Assembly: GCA_022315425.1 (NCBI GenBank)
Contig: JAIUPT010000020.1
Coordinates: 1,178,001-1,242,000 of the forward strand
Source: Pseudevernia furfuracea
Taxonomy: Eukaryota; Ascomycota; Lecanoromycetes; Lecanorales; Parmeliaceae
Length of the DNA: 64,000 bases
Reading direction: 5' to 3'
Shown: positions 45,170 through 57,305 of the stretch, piece by piece
How positions within the stretch are numbered: the first letter of the stretch is position 1
Layout of the letters: each line of letters starts with the position of its first letter
Position numbers and translations under genes: made by a program
The notes under the pieces: generated by a model
Seen by the model: the letters and a program-made list of their open reading frames with translations, nothing else
What the model was told of the DNA's origin: nothing
Databases searched by the model: none

Positions 45170-48100
45170 CTATGTATGTGTGCTGTCAGTATAAACTACA
45201 GCAGGGTTCTTGAAGATTTTCTTTCTACGCTGTTCCTTCTTTTTTCCTTCCGCTGCCATCTCTATAACCAGATTGCCAGTTCTCTGTGTGTCACTATGGT
45301 TCCATCCGTTTCCTTTCTCTCTCGCTTTCAACACTTTCTTGACCTGCTCAATGGCTTCCTTCAACTTTGCTTTGGATTCTTTCTGCGCCCACAGGATACA
45401 GACCAGGCTCTCTCGACTTGCGAGGACAATTGGGGGATCTCTTTCGAGCACTGCTTTTGCTTTCTTCAGTGTCTCACGCTCGAGCGTCTCCGCTTCTTCG
45501 AAAGACTCACGGAGCCGGAAAATCGTGGCCACGTCGGCTCTAGCCGATAGTGTCTCGGGGTGGTCTGGTAGAAGCGACTCTTCTCGGCCTTTCAAGACGG
45601 CGTTGTACAAGTCGCTGGCTTCTTCATATGCCGCAAAAGATCCCTTGGCTGATACAGATGCAACCAAGCAGGACGCTAAGCCTGCTGCTACTATCAGAGT
45701 ATATCGATGCTTGGGGCCAATCAAAGCAACATCTTGTGGGTACACATTTCTCTTGACATTCAAAGCTGCTTCGAACTTTGATTGCGCCTGGAGGACCTCC
45801 GCAAGAAGAAACAAAGACTTGAGGCAATCAGGGTGATTCTCGCCAACAATTCTCTTCTGTGCTGTCCAAGTCTCGAAACTCATTTGTTCTGCTTCCTCAT
45901 ACTTACCTTGGTCGTGGAGAATCCATGCAAGCCTCCACTTGACCTTTGAGGCATCATAATCGTCAGGACCAAATTGATCTGTATACACATCAAGCGCTTC
46001 TCTCAAAAGAGTCTCTGCCTCCGAATACTCGCCAAGTTTTTGCAGGATAGTGCCGGGTCGTCTCTTTGTATTTTGAATAGCGATGTCATCTGCCTTAAGT
46101 GTTTTCCGTAGGCTTTTGAGAGTATACCGGGCAACTTTAGCACCTTCTTTGAACTTGCCCTGCTCCTGATAAATCAGAGCTAGAGTATTATAGCTATTTA
46201 AGGTATCGACGTGCTTTGCACCAAGCTCGTTCTGTCGTTCATACCAAACCTCTTTAGCAAGGTCTTCTGCCTCTTGGAGCTGACCGGTACTCTTCAAAGC
46301 CCCTGCCCAGAGGGATTTCGTCTCGTATACCAATCTCTTTGGAGCATCTGGACATCGCCCGACAATCTCCATTGTCTCAAGGCTTAGCTTCGCTGCCTAG
46401 GAATAGAGTCCCATACGGCAATGATATCGACTGATTTTAGACTGCACCACAGCAACCAGAAGCATGTCTTCCGCGAATCTCGAAAAATCATTCTTGAGGA
46501 TGTGTAATGCATATGGAATAAGAGCAGCGCATGTCTTCCAGGGCTCATACTGTTCATCGGGAAATTGTTCCGACAATATAGACAAAGCTTTACGCGACCA
46601 TTTATTGCAGCACCAACAGACGCAAGACGTTTGCGCATCGCATGCTGTACGAGACGATGAATACTGATCGTCTCGCTCTCGGAAGCATGGTTCACCAGAG
46701 CGTAACCTTGGAGCGTTCCAAGACCGATCACTGTTAGATTCGATTCGTTGGTTTCTACATACCGCAGTAGAAATTTGGGTATTTTTTCGAGTCGAGGAAG
46801 GCCATGAACGAGAGCAGCTCGGCCGCTATGGGAGGGTTTTCTGCTATCAGATCAAAAGTAACGTTCCAAGTGTGTGCAATTGCCTTTGAAAAATCTTCTT
46901 CGTGCCCGTATGCCTGGAAATTGTGCTCTAGAAGGTCGGATAATCGTGATTCGTCATCGTCAAGTAGTTGAATGTATTCGCCGACAGTCACGTCCTGCTG
47001 TCGCATGAATGAGGCAGCTTGGCTCAGTGTAAGCGGAAGACAGTCAAGATATCCACAAAGTCTTTCCAGGTCTGCCTTCGTAGGAACTTCCCTCCGATAG
47101 CTTGGGGGCTCTCTGCCAACCGCATGTCTTCGAACAGCCGTTTTTGAAGTAGTTGACAAGCTTCATATAGGTCCAACGGCGGAACCTCGATGACGACCCC
47201 TTGCATAGACAGTCTCTCACCAAATGCTTTACTGTTGGTCGTGAATATAATCCGTCCATGGGCGCATCTAGGGATATACGTGCCTAGAGGAACCCACTGT
47301 GATCTATCTGGATCTTGGGAAGTACTTGAAGACGCACTTGCTGGGTTGAGAAATGTGTTGGGGTTGTCGACATTGTCAACAATCATGAGCCATCTTCCGT
47401 TGTCTTCGTTGAGCAGAAAACGGCGCACCGCATCAAGTGGTTGGGTCATTGTGTTTGTTTCCTCGCATTAGCAAATTGTAAGGAAGCGCTATTTTTGTCA
47501 GGGATTGCCGAAGTATATCGCCATTCCCGCCATGTATCCAAAATATGGGCTCATTCGGATAGCTCGTTCTGTACCATTGAATGAGCTGAAGAGCTATCTG
47601 CGTTTTGCCCACTCCCCCTAAACCACACAATGCAAGCCTGGTGTGTTGGGAACGCTTTAGCAGTAAAGCTTCCTAAATCGAATTCATGAGTCCCTTCCAA
47701 CCATTAAATAGCTCAGGGGTGATGCTTGGCCAAAGGTAGAACGGGCCAGTAAATGAGACTTGATATTTGGGTTCGTCGGAACTTGAAAGGCTAATATCGC
47801 CAAAGTCTGGTAAATAGGCATGGGATACCTGCGTACTGCAATATGGAGCACTCAGGCCGGAGCTAGAATCATCATCGGTAACCGAGATTGCCAGCGAAGG
47901 TAGCGAAAGAAATGAAGACACTTCGGGAGCTAAGACTTTTTTCAATGCCCAATCAACCAAATCCGCTATGGCAGAGACGACAAGCTCGTAGTTCTGGGTT
48001 CTAGCGTCAAATTTGCAGATAGTTGAGTGATTTGATTCAGGACGGGCATTGCGTCTTCTTGCGGATATGGAAGGCCGAGTAAGGCAGAGTTTTTATCGAC

Positions 48101-48885
48101 GACCTGGAACGAATCAGCGTTAGGTAGATATTCGCAAACGCACCCTTGGGTCAACTTGCCAGTCTACTTAGTCCCGACATTGGCTTCATCTCGTAGAAAG
48201 AACAAACCCGGATGTTGCCAAGGCTATGGAAGGAATATTGATGGGTATTAAAGGATATTAGCGAGTCCGCTCGCAATGCTTCCATGATAGAGGATCGAGG
48301 ATTCCTTGTGGCATGCCGGAGGGCACCGGCTGCGGCAGCTCATGCTTGGCAGCGAGACCTCCTCGATGAGGAGTAGCGAAGAATGCAATGCCACGCACTG
48401 ACTTGAAGAGTTTTTCGTATTTTGGATTGCTCCTAGCCTTCGCTATTGCCTAGCTTAGATATTAGCAGACCACTCAAATAGACGAGACATTTACTCACAT
48501 GCTTTACCACGATACCACCGAGACTATGGCAGACAAATACTATTGGACGTTCAGGTTCACCTGCTCAGCAGTAAGTTCAACTGCAGGATAAGCCGGAGGG
48601 TGGCCGTGATACCGCCCTCTTATTCTTCAGCTTCAACAGCAATTCATCGGCCGCACCGCTGACTCCAGCAGTGCTTACATCCCAACCAACATTGGAATTG
48701 TACCCGAACAGAAGCACCCTAAGACTTTGAATGTCATGTGGCAAGAAGTGCTTTAACCAAAGCTTTTCGTGCTCAGGGTTACCCGCAATCCATGTCTTCA
48801 CGCCAAACAACTAGGCGTCTTTCCAAGGCTTGAAGTTGTTGAGGATTCTTAGGCCATGCACGGCGATCAGACTGATCATAGACAT
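45170..48885 (-). pseudogene. NLR-type (alpha/beta-hydrolase - NB-ARC - TPR) gene, heavily disrupted
   Basis: Relic of a fungal STAND/NLR protein of the kind linked to non-self recognition. In order (leftwards): hydrolase-like domain (LIAVHGLR; VFVCHSLGGIVVKH with Ser nucleophile box; GIAFFATPHRGG), linker VVDKNSALLGLPYPQED, NB-ARC domain (P-loop GLGGVGKTQ, Walker B LMIVDNVDN, GRIIFTTNSK, LDCLPLTLSQAASFM), then TPR repeats to a stop at 45170. In-frame stops: TAG 48811-48813, TAG 47673-47675, TAG 46397-46399. Frame breaks near 48033, 47470, 47100, 46785 (in an A6 run) and 46605. No GT-AG splice set that I could find removes these. The TPR part alone (45170-46372) is a 400-residue open frame and could still be expressed. 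Confidence 0.85.
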
Positions 48886-49754
48886 CCGTTAGCAAAGCAT
48901 GGTGAGGAAGGATGCAAGGCACTGACTCAATTTTGAGGTAGGATGTATTAGATCATTCAGCAAGCTTTGAGTGAACAGAAGATCAGGCTGATCCCCGGCA
49001 GACACCATCAAGACCTATCCAGATGCCTCGGTGGGTAATAGAGTCATTTCCTTTTTCTAAGTTACAGTATATTCTGTCTGATACTGCAATCCCGCCATAT
49101 AATGGTGCTATGAAATCTCATTTTCAGGTAGGGCAGCGGTTAGTATGAGCTACACCGAGGGCGCTGGCTCACGGCTGTACTCCTTTGGTCGAGTTAGGAT
49201 CGTGAGCCAATCAGATCTCAGCAGTAGTGAAAGTACTATACAAGTTGGCTCCATTTCGAAAATTAATCATAAAATCATACGGGCTTGCCGAAAGTGTCTA
49301 CTTGCTATACTTCGTGGAAAAGGCGTCCGATATTCGATTTTCTCTTTGGTGATGCCTTTCCCAGTAGATATTTAATTTGGCTGACTAACACCGTTCACAT
49401 CATTATTTGATTGGTCAACCCTCGGCCGAACGAGTACCGGCAAGTAGATTTATATGTGTATGTGTATGTGTATGTGTGTATATATGTATGTGAATGAGGA
49501 TGAGGATGAGGTGCTCCAATGATAGTTGGCCTCTTTTTGCCTTGAGTCCAGCCCCTGCTGAAGACTTGCATGATACACCAAGACAACACCATCCGGATGA
49601 TGGCGCGTCAACAGCGTTTACTGCCTTCCATCACCGGAATAATCACCATCTCCTTCTCACCCTCTAGCTATCACTTTCCTCCTTGATATCTCCACACAGG
49701 CTTTAGCAGTGGGCTCGAATGGTTGGGTGGCGTGACACATAACCTGCAGCTGAT
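48886..49754. other. intergenic with microsatellite, NLR relic / CHL1
   Basis: Between the start side of the NLR relic (-) and CHL1 (+). Apart from the simple repeat at 49450-49512 I see no feature. Confidence 0.45.
49450..49512. repeat. microsatellite (TATGTG)n followed by (GAGGAT)n
   Basis: Imperfect hexanucleotide TATGTG units run into GAATGAG/GAGGATGAG units, about 240 bp upstream of CHL1. Length is likely to be variable between strains. Confidence 0.85.
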
Positions 49755-52700
49755 ATGGAGCCTGCCATCAAAGACTTTCACCATCCGTACAAACCTTATG
49801 ATATCCAATCTGACCTAATGAGCGTGATATACCACTGCATTGCTAAAGGGAAAATCGGCATTCTAGAATCGCCCACAGGTATGCCACTGCTGGAATCTTC
49901 TTATGACCCTATCTAACGTTGATATCTAGGAACTGTATGTCAATTGAACACTCTCGCTCATCCTTGCTCCTTAGCTGCATTGCGTTTCTTTATTTGTTAA
50001 GCTCTACTATGGTCTTCAAACTGCCTTCTACCTCGTTAATGCGTATATTACCAAGTCCTATGTTGACATGTTGGTAGGGCAAGTCTCTGAGTCTGATCTG
50101 TAGCTCTTTGACCTGGTTACGAGACTTTCAAGAGGATGCGTTACAAAGCGAAGTAAGACTTGAGACAGGTTGGTCTGCCGAGATGTGGTTGGTGCTTCGA
50201 TCCTAAACTTTCACAGAGAACGACGAACCCAGCTGGGTAGTTGAGCACGCTCAGTCTCAGAGAAGGAACGCTCTGAATCGACAGAAGTCAGAGCTCGAAG
50301 CACATCTAAGACAACTTCGGGTCAAGGAGCTCCGGCAAAAACAAAACTATGAGAGCGGCGAGCCTAAAGCTAAGCGCACAGTATGTTGTTGAGGGGTGAA
50401 GCTCATCGTCAATCGCTAATGAATCTCAAAGAAAGCCGACGAGGTTTGGACCATCTCAGACGCCGAAGACGATGCACATTTTGAGCTTGACGAGTACAAT
50501 AGCGAAGATGAGGACCCGAAAGCCAAGAGTTCATCCCATCCTTCTACAGATCCAGGTCTCTCTTCAGCAAGCTTGCAGTTGATGGAAAAGTTGTTGGCTC
50601 TTAGTCTGACGATATTACGTGATACACTGACTGACACCGTGACCTAGATTAGGCTTGATTTTCAAGCACCCAGAGGAAGAGGACTTATTGCCGACAGACG
50701 AAGTCAAGATTTTCTTCTGCTCAAGAACTCACTCGCAGTTGGCACAATTCGTACAGGAATTACGGCGCGTTGATCTCCCGGAGGTATCCTGGGCAGTGGA
50801 AAAGGATACTTCGAAAAAGGGCGACCCAGAGGACAAAGTAGTAGTCAAACATCTTCCCCTGGGATCCAGGAAGAACCTTTGTATCAATCCAAAAGTCTCT
50901 CGGCTCGGTAGTGCACCTGCTATCAATGAACGCTGCTTGGAATTGCAACAGCCTGACACTTCCAAAGATCACAAATGCCCATTCATCCCAAATAAGGAGA
51001 ACGAGACACTGGTGAACGACTTCCGAGATCACACTCTCGCGAGAATCAGAGACATTGAGGATCTGGGAAAGCTTGGCAAGAAGATAGGCATATGCCCGTA
51101 TTATGCCTCAAGAGCAGCAATTAGACCTAGCGAGGTAAGACCAATTAAACACCCACTGTCTCGGATAGCTAACGAATTGTAGATTGTCACTTTGCCGTAT
51201 CCTTTACTGTTGCAAAAGTCGGCCAGAGAAGCTCTTGATTTCTCTTTGAAAGGCCACGTGATCATTATTGACGAAGCGCACAATCTGATGGACACCATAT
51301 CGAACATGCATTCCATCACTGTGACCCAAAGCCAATTAAAGCGATGCAGATCTCAGCTAGGCGTTTACCTTCAGAAATTTCGCAACAGGTTGAAGGGCAA
51401 GAACAGAGTCTATGTTGCCCAAGTGGTCCGCTTGATCGATTCGGTATCAGGGTGTCTCGAGACTAGGATGACTGACAAGCCATCCTCAGAGGGGATCGTC
51501 GATGTCGGTGATCTGATGGCCGGCAAAGGGGTGGACCAAATCAATCTCTACAAGCTCATGCGTTACATTCAAGAAAGCAAGCTCGCTTGGAAAGTGGAAG
51601 GCTATACGACTCACGCCGAAGAGCAGGATTCGAAAGCGAAGTCCAGAATGGAGACTAAAGCCCACGTCTCAACGATGCCGACCTTGACCCATGTCCAGTC
51701 TTTCCTCCAGACTCTGACAAACCCTGCTGCTGAGGGTCGCTTCTTCTACGAGAAGGATGATAAGAATGATCTCTCTCTCAAATACATGCTCTTGGATCCG
51801 ACGCATCACTTTAAAGAGATTGTTGAAGATGCAAGAGCAGTCATACTAGCTGGAGGGACGATGTCACCTGTACGACCTCCTCATCTCGATCTTCTCTTTG
51901 ATTGTTCGCTAAAGACCCCTTAGATGGATGATTACGTCCGCCATCTTTTCGCATATGTTGATCATAGTCGCTTGGAAACCTTCAGCTGCGGGCACATAAT
52001 TCCAAAGGAAAACCTCATTGCGCTCCCGGTAGCCAAGGGACCAGGTGGTATAGATTTCGATTTCACCTACGACAAGCGCAATTCACCCCCCATGATCGAA
52101 GCTCTCGGGAACTGTCTGCTCCAGCTCTCAAACACCATCCCCGACGGCTTGGTCGTCTTCTTCCCAAGCTACGCCTACCTCGAACAAGTGGTACTCCGCT
52201 GGCAAACGAAGGGTAGCGGAGCCGTCAAGCCCATCTGGGACCGCTTGCAAGCGAGGAAGCCTATTTTCCGAGAATCAAAAGCCGCCACCGGCCCCGATGA
52301 CGTCCTGGACCAATACTCCCAAGCCATCGCCACCGGCCGTGGTGGCCTCCTCCTCTCCGTCATCGGCGGCAAGATGTCCGAAGGCATCAACTTCTCCGAC
52401 GCACTGGGGCGTGGCGTCGTGGTCGTCGGCCTCCCTTTCCCCAACATCCAGAGCGCCCCATGGAAAGCCAAGCTGGAGTACATCGAACAAAGCACGACGG
52501 CACGAACGGGCAGCCGAGACGAGGGAAAGGCTGCGGCGAGGGAACTCTACGAGAATGCGTGCATGAGAGCGGTGAACCAGAGCATCGGGAGGGCCATCAG
52601 ACACAAGGGAGATTACGCGAGTATTCTACTCTTGGACAGGCGGTACCGGACGCCAAAGATCGAGGGCAAGCTACCGGCATGGATCAGGCAGGGTATCGTC

Positions 52701-52778
52701 AAGGATGGAGGAGCAGACGGTCCGGGGCAGGTGCTCGAGAAGCTGAGGGTGTTTTTCACGGGCAAGAAGAATGTCTGA
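49755..52778 (+). CDS. CHL1: CHL1 iron-sulfur DNA helicase, with a 5-nt microexon in Walker A
   Basis: XPD/FANCJ-family 5'-3' helicase needed for cohesion and lagging-strand stability. Eight exons (49755-49878, 49930-49934, 50078-50152, 50219-50380, 50432-50589, 50648-51134, 51183-51869, 51924-52778) encode 850 residues. The Walker A loop SPTGTGKSLSL is assembled from three exons: CCC ACA G, the 5-nt exon GAACT, and GGC AAG TCT. Iron-sulfur cluster cysteines are visible near residues 254-330 (NLCINPK, RCLEL, HKCPF, GICPYYASR). DEAH box is IIIDEAHN near 368; motif VI is QSIGRAIRHKGDYA near 783. The exon-4 acceptor must be the second AG of CACAGAG. The last exon is GC-rich. Confidence 0.96.
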
Positions 52779-53668
52779 CCGGCGCATGCTGTATGCTCGC
52801 CCCCCTCTACGGTGTCACTCGTCATGGTAGTACTCCAAATTGTTGCCTGTGACACGCCCGGATGCGGGATTAAAAAGAGAAAACAGCGTCATAGTCGTAC
52901 ATACCACGTATCATACAAACTTGGCTTCTACTATCTCGGACGCCTGTGCTGAAATGGGACGGGGGAAGGTACCTTACTCTCCCACCAGAGCCGGACGAAT
53001 CTTCCACAGTCAGTCAGTCAGTTCCTGCGTCCCCCTTCGTGTACTCCATCCACCCATAACTCTTCTCCCCCCCCAACTCCGAAGTGATTCACGTGCTCGA
53101 TGCACGAAGAGGCTCATCCGACGGATGCAGTGTCGAAATCCGTCTCTCGCTCCTGCAGGTCTCATGGTAGAATGCATCACCACAATGTGAGAACAGTGAT
53201 TGGACTCGCTGAAGGACTGAACCATAACGGATAGCCAATGTTGGAGCACTTGGAGATGAGAGCACCTGTACATGTCTCCGTCATGACCTCGATTTTTCTC
53301 TTCCTGCGCAAGTAGCGGGCAATGACCCTGGGTAGAGATGGGGAAATGGAGGATCCAGGCTACTCTTGATTCACGGAAAGATCTCAAGCAGAGCTAATAA
53401 TTAGCAGGGGCAAGTGTATTTGATACAGAAGTGTGGTGAGCTGGACCGTTGTATTTGCGATTCACGATGGCTGACGACATTCCATCGACGTATCAGTCAC
53501 AAAGGCACGACAGAGAAAGGACCCGTTTTTTTCGCCTAGGCATGCATACCTTTTTGTAACGTTCGCAGCAAAGATCCTAACATTGTAGCAGTGATATCAT
53601 CAAATCAGCCATCTTGAGAAAGGTGGACTTTCATTCCTCCGTCACCGCTGCAATAGGATATAAAATCC
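52779..53668. other. convergent intergenic, CHL1 / Sap1-like AAA gene
   Basis: 890 bp between two stop codons; no gene supported in either direction. Confidence 0.5.
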
Positions 53669-56360
53669 TCACCCGCCCCTTTCCCCAAACTCCTTAGCCC
53701 AATCCTCGAACTCCTGTAAGCCCTGCTTGCTGACACTCGGCCGAATGTTTATCAGACTCGCCTCGAAGTCCTCAAATTGGATGGGCCGTATCTCATCCGT
53801 CGACATGTACAACAGCGCTTCGCCTAAGCTCCGAAGCGGACCCATTGCTGCATCTTTCGCTAAAGCCGTGATATCACTGCCAGAAAAGCCTGGCGTTGGC
53901 GTCAGTATGGAACCAAAGGCACGAGCATAGAAAGGAAAACATACCATCTGTCAGCTCTACCAAAACCTGAATATCCTTCTTGGAGAGGTTGTGTTTCTGA
54001 TGCCCCAAAAGCGTCTTTAGCTGCTCTCCTCTGACAGATGCCTCAGGCAAGGGTATGTATTGCCTCCTCACAAATCTTCGTCTAGCAGCTTCGTCGATTG
54101 CCCAAGGCATATTCGTAGCCGCTAGGACCAGGACCCTAGACGCATCGCCTTCGGCCTTCTCCTTATCTGTTTGCTTGCTGCCTGCTGCCGCACGCTGTAA
54201 GTCTGACCATTGGATCAAGAACTCTGTCTTGATACGCCTTGTGGACTCATGCTCACTTGAGCCTCCTCGAGATGATAGAAGTGAATCTATTTCGTCAACA
54301 AAGATAATTGAAGGCGCGAGTGCTTTCGCGAGAGAGAAAAGTGCGCGGACCAACTTCTCTGACTCGCCTAACCATTTTGAGGTGAGACTACTGGCCGAGA
54401 TGGCAAAGAAAGTCGATCTTGACTCGGTGGCTACGGCTCTAGCAAGCATCGTCTTTCCAGTTCCAGGAGGTCCGAAGAGTAACATCCCTCTAGCTGGCTC
54501 ACGAAGACCCATGAAGAGATCTGGGCGGAGAAAAGGGTAAACGACTGCTTCTTTCAAAGCTTTCTTTGCAACTTCAAGACCAGCTACATCAGCCCAATGG
54601 ACTTCGTCTCCTTGAACCACGATCTCGTTGAATATCTGCTTAGCTGCGCCTTCGTCAACTCCTTTGGGCAGGTTTTTTTTGATGTACTTGACACGCTCGT
54701 GCCAAGCGGATGAGGGCTGGGTAGTATCGGACGGATCTTTGTCGGGTTTAATCATTTCAAGAGCTGGGTCAACTGGAGTGGCATTTTCGCGAGCTTTGCG
54801 AGGAGGTCGTCTCTTCTTCTCATCTTTTTCGTAGCTGCTGCTGGTATTGTCGTCGTTGCTTTCTGAAGATACTCGCCGGCCTGACTCATCTACATCCTGC
54901 TTACTTGATCGAGGGGAGGAGATGTTTGCTACAGGACGCCGAGTAATACTAGTTGGGACTGGAGGCCGGGTTTTCCTTTGAGGGGATCGCTGCCGCGTTG
55001 GTAGACTGGACGCCCTTGAAGTGTCGTCCGAACGATTAGTCCTTGCAAGGAATTGCGCTGTCGCTCGTGAGCTAGCCGTGGTTTGCGGAAACTCGCTTCT
55101 GTAGGAAGGATAGTCGACGGGAGCTTTTGGCCGCGCTGGTGATTTCGCTCGGACCTTTGTCACCATTGGATCCCGCAACGAGTCAGCATGTAGCGGGGGC
55201 GTTGGCGGCTCAAGGGTAATGAGATCTGCATTAGTCTGCGGATGCAAACCTGAGGTTCCATTTGAGTTCTGCTGGCTGAAGCTGGACTGCATTGGGGAGG
55301 AAGTACTAGTACTAGGTCGAGCATCATCTTGCAATGAAATTAAGTCCGGTGGCGTACGTGCATCTGGTCGCACCAACGCGTTTCCCCCTAATGCTTGCTC
55401 TTCTCCATCCGTTAAATTCGTAGAGTCTGGTCTAGACGAAGTATTACTGTCGCGATGGATAGAGTCCACTGTCGTCGTACTGCCATTCCTGCCGGCCAAA
55501 GTCTGTCCCAACCTCTGTCCGGAGCCTTTCGAAGTTGAGTCCCAAGCAAGGCCTGCAGCCTTTGATGATGCAGGGGGGGCGCCAAAACGACCACCCGAAG
55601 CTCTAGGTGATTTGGAATGTTTCTTGCCGTCCTTGGGTCCTCGTAGAGTAGTCAACATGACATGGGCTTTTTTCTCGGGACTTGGTGTTCTTGATGTTTT
55701 TGTAGCAAGTACTGGCAGCGTAGGTGGTGCGTAAGGTGTCGTAGAATTCACAGTGTTAATCTGAGGACTGCTGTAAGACCGATCTGTTGGAGAGTAATTG
55801 GAATCTCTCGCTGATAGAAGAGGACGTCGGGGAGGAACCGGTGGAGCTTTCGAAAGGTCCGGATAATTCACTACAGGCACAGTACCCTCTCCAAGCCATC
55901 CTGTGTTTGCCTGATGTCCCACAGGATGATCACTCTTCGTAGGCACCGGTGGCCGGCCTCGCATTGTCGAGCTGCTGCTGGACCTATCTCCACTGTCTTT
56001 AGCCTCCTTCCGACTCTTCCGCAATGCTTCTAAAAGATCCACGCGTTCCTTGCATTGCAGCTCCATGTTTCGAAGTGATTCCTGCAACGCCCTCTCGGTC
56101 TCTGACTTTGGCTGGTAGTTTGGCGGGACCCTGTAAGCATTGTGGTAGTAGATCTGATCGAGTGCAGAACGCCATGACCGTAGTGCCTCTGCCTCGTTGT
56201 TCTATTGAGAAGATGATGGTCAGCGGGGGGGGGGTTCCAAGGACTGTTCTGGAGCGCTTGAGCTACATACCTGGCCTTCAAAGTAGACAGCTGTTGAACA
56301 AACTAGATAACATTCATCGTAAGTCTTCTGCATAGAAGACGAGGCCTTGTTGCGCATCAT
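53669..56360 (-). CDS. SAP1: MIT-domain AAA ATPase, Sap1/Yta6 (spastin-katanin-like) type
   Basis: Meiotic-clade AAA ATPase. Exons 56271-56360, 53945-56201 and 53669-53889 encode 855 residues. The N-terminal MIT-type helices are KTYDECYLVCSTAVYFEGQ|NNEAEALRSWRSALDQIYYHNAY then RNMELQCKERVDLLEALRKSR. About 380 residues of Pro/Ser linker follow. The AAA domain shows DVAGLEVAKKALKEAVVYPFLRP, Walker A GPPGTGKTMLA, Walker B SIIFVDEIDSLL, sensor-1 AATNMPWAIDEAARRRFVRR with Arg fingers, and ends with FSGSDITALAKDAAMGPLR and a C-terminal helix (LQEFEDWAKEFGERGG). The last intron splits the Gly of TDGFSGSD. The start is taken at a double ATG (MMRNKASSSM); an upstream exon is possible. Confidence 0.92.
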
Positions 56361-57305
56361 GGATCGTAGATATTTGCTTGGACTCGTCCATGAGAATTTG
56401 AGGAAGGTAAATCAGACACGCGATATTGAGGCTGGAGCTTCGCTGGCCAAACGCCTCGTGTTCAGGCGAAGAATGACGTCTCGTGGGGGTCGTCCTTTCC
56501 CTGTGGGTCCAAATGAGGTATCGATGGGGAAGCAGGAGGAATATGCATGCAAAACTGACTTGCTGTACTGTGAATGTGTTGTCTACTTTTTTTTAAGTGC
56601 CGTGGAAGTAGAACAGGTCAATGAAAGTCAGCACGGTGCAGTAAAGTTGGGGCTTGAAGGGAGCCCTTTGAGTTTGGCAGAAACACCCCGGAGTGGACCC
56701 TTATCGATAGCTATGAAGACCACCTCGACCACCATAAGCTAGGAGGCTAGGTACAATCGATTGCTTCAAGCACTATAGTAAGATACAACAGAGGGGGAAA
56801 ATCAAAGGATGATGAGTATCTCGCTTCGAAAAAACCTGATCAATTTGCAAAGGCGTGGTGGCTTCCTTCTCCTGCAAAGTGGTAAAGCAAGGATACTACC
56901 CCCACCCCGTAAGCCAGTGCAGGTATGCAGGGGTAACAAGGTATGTGCCTGAGCGTATGATGCTTCATTTGGAAAGTAGATATCTGCAAATGTTGTGTCG
57001 TATGTACAAAAGTGAGCAGCAAGCGCGCCAGTACGCCCTGCAATCTGTAAATGCTGCCGATATCTTTTGTCCCGCTGGATGGAAGACATGCTATTCCCTC
57101 TATCGTGTTACACATCATGCTGCTATGCTGTCCAAATCTTTCCAACGCCCGCTCAATGACATAATGCTCTATCGACAACCGAAGATTGGGTATTGAAAGA
57201 AAACGCTTGTAGACTAAATGGCTGCTGGAGTAGAGAAGATCTCGGTGCTGCAGGCAGGGTCGTTGGTGGACTCAGGAGATACCGATTTTCCGTCATAGCT
57301 CGTCG
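56361..57305. other. intergenic, AAA gene promoter / MRS4 3' end
   Basis: About 950 bp with scattered open frames that carry no domain. A G10 tract lies nearby in the first intron of the AAA gene. Confidence 0.45.
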
